Positions 31,109 through 35,884 of a stretch of DNA of 36,996 nt are shown piece by piece (the stretch's first letter is position 1; each line of letters opens with the position of its first letter). The stretch spans positions 1 to 36,996 of the IMG/VR virus record IMGVR_UViG_3300047557_000609; one strand, 5' to 3'. The notes below the pieces were generated by a model. The model made no database searches and had not been told where the DNA came from. It was given only the letters and a program-made list of their open reading frames with translations. A program made the position numbers and the translations under genes. This DNA is from a virus.

Positions 31109-31432
31109 TTAATCTTCTTCTGCGTATCCTCTAGCAACTTCTCGCCAGTAGTTTAGTACCTTGTCTTTTACTTCCTGTGGTGCTAGGTTAAAAGGAATAT
31201 CTTCGAAGACTGTACCTGTGTATCCAGTCTCAGAGACTCCCTCATACCATTGCTCATCAGCTTTCCAGTAGAATTGTCCCTCAGGATCTTCTACCATATT
31301 ATGGATTCTCTCCTCAATTAATTCCTCGTCATAATCCTCGTCTTCTGGCTCATAATATCTATCGTTATAGTATCCGCTATCGTATCTGTTCATATCTTCC
31401 TCTTCAATTATTAGCTGCTTCAGTTTGCCCAT
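31109..31432 (-). CDS. Acidic Tyr-rich early protein (107 aa)
   Basis: From ATG 31432 (ribosome site GGAG) or, less likely, 31393 (MNRYDSGYYND). Residues about 14-50 are rich in Tyr, Asp and Glu (YYEPEDEDYDEELIEER). The C-terminal half (YWKADEQWYEGVSETG, FNLAPQEVKDKVLNYWREV) seems folded. The acidic character suggests DNA mimicry or binding of basic host proteins; inference only. It overlaps the upstream gene by 29 nt. Confidence 0.7.
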   Translation of the reverse strand: MGKLKQLIIEEEDMNRYDSGYYNDRYYEPEDEDYDEELIEERIHNMVEDPEGQFYWKADEQWYEGVSETGYTGTVFEDIPFNLAPQEVKDKVLNYWREVARGYAEED

Positions 31433-31610
31433 GATTACTCCATTGAAATATTAGTTTATCCTCTAATTCCTCCAATATTGCAAGCTTCTTAAGTAAACCA
31501 TTCCTTACATCGTCTTCTAAGTACGGATTTTCTAATCCTTTCCTCACGTCCTCCTGATTATACAGTACTCCCTGCCATAAGTAAACTCTTTCCTCGTATG
31601 TGAATTGCAT
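31404..31610 (-). CDS. Small helical protein (68 aa)
   Basis: MQFTYEERVYLWQGVLYNQE at the start; mostly helical, with EELEDKLIFQW near the end. Similar short proteins of the type YTEEE...LWQGL are found among early phage genes as I recall. Starts one base after the stop of the protease-like gene. Confidence 0.7.
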   Translation of the reverse strand: MQFTYEERVYLWQGVLYNQEDVRKGLENPYLEDDVRNGLLKKLAILEELEDKLIFQWSNHGQTEAANN

Positions 31611-31611
31611 A

Positions 31612-32043
31612 TTATCCCACCTTATAAAAATGTTTTACTCTTGCCCTGGGGTTTGGCTCATGGTTATCGTACCACACTCCATCAATTAAAGCTAGAGCAT
31701 GGTTAGATTTTACCACAATATACTTACCTTTAGGGAATAATTCTGCAAACTTTTTAAGAGTCATATTCAGATAAGTAGGCATCCTCCAATTACCCTTTAC
31801 TTTTATGACATGCTTTTCGTTTTCAATACTGTAATCCTTCTCAGCATTCATAAGCCAGTTTATAGAGCATGACATCATAAGGGTAGAGCATCCCCTACCA
31901 TGTACCCTCCCAAATGCCTTGTATACCTTATAGACATCATAATAGGGTATATCTAGTGCTAAGGATGTCGCATTGAGTGCACAGCAGTTACGATCCTCAC
32001 CTTTTACATGAGCTATCTTGTTGACGTATTGCATTTTATCCAT
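31612..32043 (-). CDS. Possible papain-fold cysteine protease (143 aa)
   Basis: Start ATG 32043 follows a strong GAGGAGG site; 32061 is a possible longer start without one. The N-terminal segment GEDRNCCALNATSLALDIPY puts Cys20/Cys21 at the head of a helix, as in papain-fold enzymes, and YIVVKSNHALALIDGVWYDN puts His115 in a beta strand followed by Asp126, the usual order Cys-His-Asp. GRVHGRGCS between them is also typical. I recall similar proteins in T7-like phages with no tested function. It could cut or deamidate a host protein. It overlaps the next gene by eight bases. Confidence 0.6.
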   Translation of the reverse strand: MDKMQYVNKIAHVKGEDRNCCALNATSLALDIPYYDVYKVYKAFGRVHGRGCSTLMMSCSINWLMNAEKDYSIENEKHVIKVKGNWRMPTYLNMTLKKFAELFPKGKYIVVKSNHALALIDGVWYDNHEPNPRARVKHFYKVG

Positions 32044-32209
32044 GAATGTGTCCCTCCTCAATTAATTGTCTAGCTGTACGTCCGAACCAGCCTTGTAATT
32101 GCCAAGCCATACCAGTATCTACTAAGGTCTGCCAAGCTTCTAGTACTTGCTCCTCAGAATCTGCCTCAATAAATCCTTCTGCAATTCCTACAGCGTCCAT
32201 TGTATTCAT
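32036..32209 (-). CDS. DUF7417-like early protein (57 aa)
   Basis: MNTMDAVGIAEGFIEADSEE, then the core EAWQTLVDTGMAWQLQGWFG and TARQLIEEGHIH, a recurrent phage mini-protein (AWQxLIDTGxxWQLQGWFGRTA). Helical; unknown role. It overlaps the protease-like gene by eight bases; its end contains that gene's ribosome site. Confidence 0.82.
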   Translation of the reverse strand: MNTMDAVGIAEGFIEADSEEQVLEAWQTLVDTGMAWQLQGWFGRTARQLIEEGHIHG

Positions 32210-32227
32210 TTTCAATTTTCCTTTAGT

Positions 32228-32869
32228 TTATTTCATTGCAACAATCTTAATAACTTTAGCCATTTTAACTCCATGAGCTTTATATGCGACAATCTGCACG
32301 TCCTTATCGTAACATGCTCGGCAGCCGTTACATTTTCCCTCATGCTGATAAGCTTTACACTCGAAGGCATTAGCAGGTAGTTTATCAGAAAATATAGTGC
32401 TAGTAGTTTGCCCTGGTATAGTCTCACCAGTAACACTATCGCTAGAGAATCTTACCACTACATTAGGAAGAGCTTGCATAGCTTGTATAACGTCCGTAAA
32501 CTTAGCAAACTTATGCATGCGAGTAGGTAACCAATGCTTGACGTGAGGGGTTTTTTGCATGACTAAAAAGATCTTCCATGCTAGATCATGAGAGTACATA
32601 TCCCCACTATCAAACCAGCGAAAGTATCTAGAATTCTCTAAAGACTGTACCATGTCGCTAACCCATGAGTCTCGCTTCCAATCCTCCCTATTGAATTCCC
32701 TAGGCTTCTTAACATTAGTAAACCTATAATTCCCTGTAGTGGCATAGCATCCCTGGCATGCTGGTACTAGATTACCTGTAGAATCCTTAGATCCTGGACA
32801 AGTATCCAATGCCTGTAATGACCATGAAAGAATTCCATCCAGTTTACTTGTTTTAGATAATTTGATCAT
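32228..32869 (-). CDS. GP88-like Cys-rich protein, possible metal-cluster enzyme (213 aa)
   Basis: Two Cys groups: Cys24, Cys38, Cys41 (DTCPGS...ACQGCYA) and Cys171, Cys180, Cys183, Cys186 (FECKAYQHEGKCNGCRACYD). Between them are RWFDSGDMYS, WLPTRMHK and VVVRFSSDS, beta-strand ends that recall the TIM-barrel-like core of phage GP88 / Gp37-Gp68 (DUF5131) proteins related to radical SAM enzymes. Iron-sulphur or zinc binding is inferred. No substrate is known. It is the largest gene of the small-gene block; ribosome site CTTAGGAG before ATG 32869. Confidence 0.72.
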   Translation of the reverse strand: MIKLSKTSKLDGILSWSLQALDTCPGSKDSTGNLVPACQGCYATTGNYRFTNVKKPREFNREDWKRDSWVSDMVQSLENSRYFRWFDSGDMYSHDLAWKIFLVMQKTPHVKHWLPTRMHKFAKFTDVIQAMQALPNVVVRFSSDSVTGETIPGQTTSTIFSDKLPANAFECKAYQHEGKCNGCRACYDKDVQIVAYKAHGVKMAKVIKIVAMK

Positions 32870-32880
32870 GTTTATAGCTC

Positions 32881-32976
32881 CTAAGCGTAAAACGTTACGA
32901 AAATAATTAAACCTATAAAACTACTAACCATTGTACCAGTATTTATAAGACTGAGTAATTTATCTTTTTGTGACAT
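32881..32976 (-). CDS. Mini membrane protein (31 aa)
   Basis: MSQKDKLLSLINTGTMVSSF leads into one hydrophobic span (FIGLIIFVTFY). Ribosome site AAGGAGG lies just upstream of ATG 32976, and the stop codon is part of the ribosome site of the GP88-like gene. A membrane-active peptide by its sequence; function unknown. Confidence 0.65.
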   Translation of the reverse strand: MSQKDKLLSLINTGTMVSSFIGLIIFVTFYA

Positions 32977-32988
32977 GGTAAAACCTCC

Positions 32989-33231
32989 TTAGATCCAAAG
33001 TTTATACGAATACTCAGGAGAGATTCTGGAGACTGTCTTTTTAGTGTACATGTCTTTTAATCCTCCTCTGATACCTACTTCAATAAGCCATGATTTATAA
33101 GAAGTGCTGGCTTGTACAAAAATGAATCCGTCCTTGTTTTCTACAATTGCGTTAGCTTGTGGATCGTACTCATTAATTCTATCAGCGATCCGTTGAGCTA
33201 TTCTTAATTGCTTCTCGCTAGTTTTGAACAT
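32989..33231 (-). CDS. First gene of leftward arm (80 aa)
   Basis: ATG 33231 has a very good ribosome site (AAGGAGG, about 33245-33239) and gives MFKTSEKQLRIAQRIADRIN; the middle is beta-rich (ANAIVENKDGFIFVQA). It lies about 20 nt below the start of promoter P6. The longer frame upstream runs through the promoter and is not used. Being first, it is likely expressed very early; no match recognised. Confidence 0.75.
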   Translation of the reverse strand: MFKTSEKQLRIAQRIADRINEYDPQANAIVENKDGFIFVQASTSYKSWLIEVGIRGGLKDMYTKKTVSRISPEYSYKLWI

Positions 33232-33258
33232 GTTTGCTTCCTCCTTGTTTATGTATCC

Positions 33259-33287
33259 ATTATCACGATCCATAACCCTACGGTCAA
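33259..33287 (-). promoter_or_regulatory. Sigma70 promoter P6 (main leftward promoter)
   Basis: On the minus strand, -35 TTGACC (33287-33282), 17-bp spacer, -10 GATAAT (33264-33259). Five of six bases match in both hexamers. Start near 33252, followed by the ribosome site and ATG 33231. It would drive the early gene block. Confidence 0.78.
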
Positions 33288-33378
33288 CAATGTTATTCCA
33301 CAATATGACAAAATCTTCTAAGTGTTTACCCTAAGCCAGGATGTCTTCCTAGATCTGCTCAGGATCTATTGAGAATGT

Positions 33379-33482
33379 CTTTAGAGTGTTAAGAATTTAT
33401 GCTCTAGAGTGTGGCATCTCAACCCACACACTCACTAAACTATACAGAAAACTATCAAGATTCTATAAAGATAACTCTAAAG
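33379..33482. repeat. Inverted and direct repeats, origin-like zone
   Basis: CTTTAGAGT (33379-33387) and ACTCTAAAG (33474-33482) are perfect inverted copies. Between them, GAGTGTG (33407-33413) can pair with CACACTC (33427-33433). Short direct copies of TAGAGTGT lie at 33382 and 33405. A G-run and an A-rich tract follow. Such clusters occur at replication origins; no known iteron is recognised. Confidence 0.45.
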
Positions 33483-33588
33483 CATGGGGGAGGGGGTATA
33501 ACGATTTAGTAATATAATCAGATCACTACTAAACACCTAAAAAGTTAAATTAAAAAGAAGACTAAATTGAAGAAATTAAAAGAAGTTA

Positions 33589-33617
33589 ACGACAGAAGAC
33601 TACAGATAAGATATACT
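33589..33617 (+). promoter_or_regulatory. Possible rightward promoter upstream of mini-ORF 1
   Basis: ACGACA (33589-33594), 17-bp spacer, TATACT (33612-33617). Four and five of six bases match the consensus. The start would be near 33624, ahead of AAGGAG (33642-33647) and ATG 33659. Confidence 0.5.
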
Positions 33618-33658
33618 ATATAAATCAATGGGTTAGTAATCTAAGGAGATAGCAGAAG

Positions 33659-33679
33659 ATGAGCTACGATAGTGAATAA
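33659..33679 (+). CDS. Mini-ORF 1 (6 codons: MSYDSE)
   Basis: A six-codon frame with a perfect AAGGAG ribosome site 11 nt before the ATG, below the possible promoter at 33589. Too short for a normal protein; a leader peptide or a ribosome loading site is possible. Confidence 0.35.
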   Translation: MSYDSE

Positions 33680-33778
33680 TAAAGGCTAGTTAGCTACACT
33701 TGCGGAACACGTGCTAGTTTACTGGGTAGACCCGCTGAACTCAGCTTCCCTATACCCATGAAATGTGCTACATAGTGA
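33663..33778. repeat. Direct repeat flanking hairpin domain
   Basis: GCTACGATAGTGA (33663-33675) and GCTACATAGTGA (33767-33778) differ by one base insertion and enclose the hairpin domain at 33723-33758. Confidence 0.55.
33723..33758 (+). other. Structured RNA-like hairpin domain in terminase leader
   Basis: TGGGTA (33723-33728) pairs with TACCCA (33753-33758), enclosing GCTG-AACT-CAGC (33734-33745). A competing stem GGG-TAGA-CCC (33724-33733) excludes the outer one. Sequence has no tRNA arms. It may be a regulatory leader or a small RNA. Confidence 0.5.
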
Positions 33779-33790
33779 GCTCCTAAGTAA
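33778..33790. repeat. 13-bp direct repeat AGCTCCTAAGTAA, first copy
   Basis: Identical to 33858-33870. The two copies flank promoter P3 with 80 bp between starts. The reverse strand reads TTACTTAGGAGCT, like the ribosome sites of leftward genes. A regulator binding pair is possible. Confidence 0.7.
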
Positions 33791-33798
33791 AATAATAC

Positions 33799-33827
33799 TT
33801 GACAAATCTTGATAAGTGTGGTATAAT
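33799..33827 (+). promoter_or_regulatory. Sigma70 promoter P3 (rightward, terminase and portal)
   Basis: Perfect TTGACA (33799-33804) and TATAAT (33822-33827), 17-bp spacer, extended TGG. Start near 33834, giving a leader of 150 nt to the small terminase GTG at 33984. Flanked by the 13-bp repeat pair. Confidence 0.92.
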
Positions 33828-33852
33828 AGTTGTACTAAGGAGAAAAAACGCT

Positions 33853-33870
33853 ATGTTAGCTCCTAAGTAA
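33853..33870 (+). CDS. Mini-ORF 2 (5 codons: MLAPK)
   Basis: ATG 33853 follows AAGGAG (33837-33842) at the head of the P3 transcript. It ends in the second copy of the 13-bp repeat. It might be a translated leader affecting terminase expression; very short, so uncertain. Confidence 0.35.
   Translation: MLAPK
33858..33870. repeat. 13-bp direct repeat AGCTCCTAAGTAA, second copy
   Basis: Identical to 33778-33790, about 25 bp downstream of the P3 start. Lies in mini-ORF 2. Confidence 0.7.
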
Positions 33871-33913
33871 TAACGATATAAAAAACAAATAATATAAAAA
33901 CTACTTAGTTAAA

Positions 33914-33933
33914 CTTCTAAGTAATCTTAGAAG
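33914..33933. promoter_or_regulatory. Palindrome, possible operator or hairpin
   Basis: CTTCTAAG (33914-33921) and CTTAGAAG (33926-33933) are perfect inverted arms with TAAT between. The arms contain the CTAAGT/ACTTAG motif seen at P5. ACTTAG also occurs at 33903-33908. It lies 50 bp before the small terminase start, so it may bind a dimeric regulator or fold in the mRNA. Confidence 0.65.
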
Positions 33934-33983
33934 AGAAGTAATTTTTAAATGTTAGTCTCTACTTACGTAGGAAAAGGCTTAGA

Positions 33984-34376
33984 GTGGACTTAGAAGAAAA
34001 AGAAGACAATCAAGTTGTTGTGTCTATCCCTCGTAGGGGTCGTCCACCTAAGGCTGTCGTAGAAGCAAAGCGTAAAAGAGGTAAGGTAGGTCGTCCCCAG
34101 GGTGACACAGGAAGGATCGCTGAATTCAAAGCAAGACTCCTGAGTACTACTGGAACTAAGGTTATAGACACTGTCTTAAGAAAAGCCTTGGATGATACCG
34201 ATAAAGATCAGGTAGCATGTCTAAAGATGTGCATGGACAGACTTCTACCTGTCTCACTCTTTGAAAAGGATGCGAAGGGTCAGCGGAATGCTGTAACCAT
34301 TAACATTACTGGCTTGGGTGAGACTAAGGTGGAAGCTGTAGAGACCATCGACATGGAGCAAGAAGATGAATCTTAA
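33984..34376 (+). CDS. Small terminase subunit / DNA maturase A-like (130 aa)
   Basis: Recognises phage DNA and regulates the large terminase. GTG 33984 (MDLEEKEDNQVV) follows AGGAAAAGG. Two AT-hook-like elements, RRGRPPK (residues 17-23) and KVGRPQGD (35-42), suggest minor-groove binding. A helical part follows (IAEFKARLLSTTGTKVIDTV and CLKMCMDRLLPVSLF), which recurs in small terminases of similar podoviruses. The acidic end overlaps the large subunit gene by 11 nt. Identity depends on order and these features. Confidence 0.78.
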   Translation: MDLEEKEDNQVVVSIPRRGRPPKAVVEAKRKRGKVGRPQGDTGRIAEFKARLLSTTGTKVIDTVLRKALDDTDKDQVACLKMCMDRLLPVSLFEKDAKGQRNAVTINITGLGETKVEAVETIDMEQEDES

Positions 34377-35619
34377 CTTCGAACTCCTGCCCTGGCAGAA
34401 ACAAGTATTCAGTGATGACACTAGGTTTAAGGTAATCGTAGCAGGTCGTCGCTGTGGAAAGAGTAGACTCTCAGCAGTAGCCCTCTTGGTAGAGGGACTG
34501 AGATGTCCAGCAGGTAGTGCGGTTATGTATGTAGCTCCTACGCAAGGACAAGCCAGACAGATTATCTGGGACTTGCTAATGGATCTTGGTAGAGAAGTGA
34601 TAACGAACTCCCATGTAAATAACATGGATATCACTTTGATTAATGGTGCTAAGATCTACGTCAGAGGTGCTGATAGACCAGATACCTTGCGTGGAGTCAG
34701 TTTAACATTTCTCGTACTAGACGAGGTAGCTGACATTAAACCAGACACTTGGGAGAAGGTATTACGTGCAGCGTTATCGGACAAGAAGGGCAAAGCGTTA
34801 TTTATTGGAACTCCGAAGGGACGCAATTGGTTCTATGAAATGTATAACCTTGGCACGTCAGCAGAGGATGAAGAGTGGAAGAGTTGGCACTTCACGACGA
34901 AAGATAACCCACTCATTGATCCAAAAGAAATTGAAGGAGCTAAGAAAACACTTTCTTCGTTTAGCTTTAAGCAGGAATACGAAGCCTCCTTCGATAATGC
35001 AGGAACAGATTTATTCAAGGAACAATGGATTCAGTACGGAGAAGAGCCTAGCGACGGTGTCTATCACATAGCGATTGACTTAGCAGGGTTTACGAATACA
35101 AACTACTCCTCCGCACGAGCAAAGAAATTAGACGAATCAGCAATCGCTGTAGTAAAAGTAACAGATGATGGAGACTGGTTTGTTAAAAAGATTGAACATG
35201 GTCGCTGGGATGTTAAAGAAGCTGCAGCAAGGATACTCAAAAACATCCGTCAGTTTGAACCAGTAGGTGTTGGGATTGAGCGAGGGACAGTACGCAACGC
35301 TGTATTACCCTATCTTAGCGATCTGATGAGATCAAACAACGTCTACGCAAGCATACAAGATTTAACGCATGGTGGTAAGCAAAAAACTGAGCGAATCCTC
35401 TGGGCATTACAAGGACGCTTTGAGCATGGTAAAGTAACATTAAATGAAGAAGAGGATTGGAGAGACTTCACCGATCAGCTTCTAATGTTTCCTACACCAC
35501 AGGTGCATGACGACTTAGTGGATGCTCTAGCGTATATCGATCAGTTAGCTGTAACGTCATACTTTACAGATGACGAAGAAGAAGATTATGAACCAACCGA
35601 TTTCATTGCTGGCTATTAA
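34366..35619 (+). CDS. Large terminase subunit (417 aa)
   Basis: ATP-driven packaging motor and nuclease. Walker A VAGRRCGKS (residues 25-33), Walker B FLVLDEV (115-121), coupling region FIGTPKGRNWF, nuclease domain with HIAIDLAG (Asp238), GVGIERG (Glu305) and HDDLVDALAYI (Asp382, Asp383, Asp386). Length is within range for podovirus large subunits, somewhat shorter than T7 gp19 (586 aa). All key residues are present. Followed after eight bases by a small gene and the portal. Confidence 0.95.
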   Translation: MNLNFELLPWQKQVFSDDTRFKVIVAGRRCGKSRLSAVALLVEGLRCPAGSAVMYVAPTQGQARQIIWDLLMDLGREVITNSHVNNMDITLINGAKIYVRGADRPDTLRGVSLTFLVLDEVADIKPDTWEKVLRAALSDKKGKALFIGTPKGRNWFYEMYNLGTSAEDEEWKSWHFTTKDNPLIDPKEIEGAKKTLSSFSFKQEYEASFDNAGTDLFKEQWIQYGEEPSDGVYHIAIDLAGFTNTNYSSARAKKLDESAIAVVKVTDDGDWFVKKIEHGRWDVKEAAARILKNIRQFEPVGVGIERGTVRNAVLPYLSDLMRSNNVYASIQDLTHGGKQKTERILWALQGRFEHGKVTLNEEEDWRDFTDQLLMFPTPQVHDDLVDALAYIDQLAVTSYFTDDEEEDYEPTDFIAGY

Positions 35620-35627
35620 GGATAAAC

Positions 35628-35882
35628 ATGTACGATAAAGAAAATGAGAATGAATATGTTCCTCTGAACTTCGAGGAGCTTAGCAAGAACCCAGCAGTTT
35701 GGGAAGTAATGAAAGAAGAAATGAATTACCTAAGTGGTGACTGCTTAATGAAGATCATCACTGCTGCGAAAGAACAAGGACTAAAAGATGATAAAATCTT
35801 TGTTCCTGCAATGAAAGTTGTAGAAGTTGAGTTTGAAGATCTATTCAAATCATCGATTGTTGACTCCACTGAGGAAGACTAA
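35628..35882 (+). CDS. Small acidic protein between terminase and portal (84 aa)
   Basis: MYDKENENEYVPLNFEELSK begins a helical acidic protein with DCLMKIITAAKEQGLKDDKI in the middle. It has an AAGGAT site before ATG 35628 and ends three bases ahead of the portal start. It may be a packaging or head accessory protein by its place; not recognised. Confidence 0.72.
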   Translation: MYDKENENEYVPLNFEELSKNPAVWEVMKEEMNYLSGDCLMKIITAAKEQGLKDDKIFVPAMKVVEVEFEDLFKSSIVDSTEED

Positions 35883-35884
35883 GA

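Larger units (their letters stand above)
33232..33983. other. Divergent control region, about 750 bp without a standard gene
   Basis: The only long gap without a gene. Leftward: promoter P6. Then a repeat zone (CTTTAGAGT 33379-33387 inverted at 33474-33482; TTAGAGTGT and CTAGAGTGTGG nearby) and GGGGGAGGGGG (33486-33496). A purine-rich A+T tract follows (about 33536-33600), then a possible promoter, mini-ORF, hairpin domain, promoter P3, second mini-ORF, and a palindrome before the small terminase gene. It could hold the replication origin and switches between early and late transcription; I see no protein gene. Confidence 0.75.

Noticed and set aside
33486-33496. G-quadruplex at the G-run
   Set aside because: Two runs of five G are too few for a normal four-run intramolecular quadruplex; kept only as a G-run in the control region.
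33505-33520. TATAAT at 33513-33518 as a promoter
   Set aside because: Upstream bases at the -35 position are GAGGGG, which has no likeness to TTGACA.
33723-33758. Possible tRNA in the control region
   Set aside because: Stems exist but no T-loop, no anticodon arm of seven bases and no CCA end.
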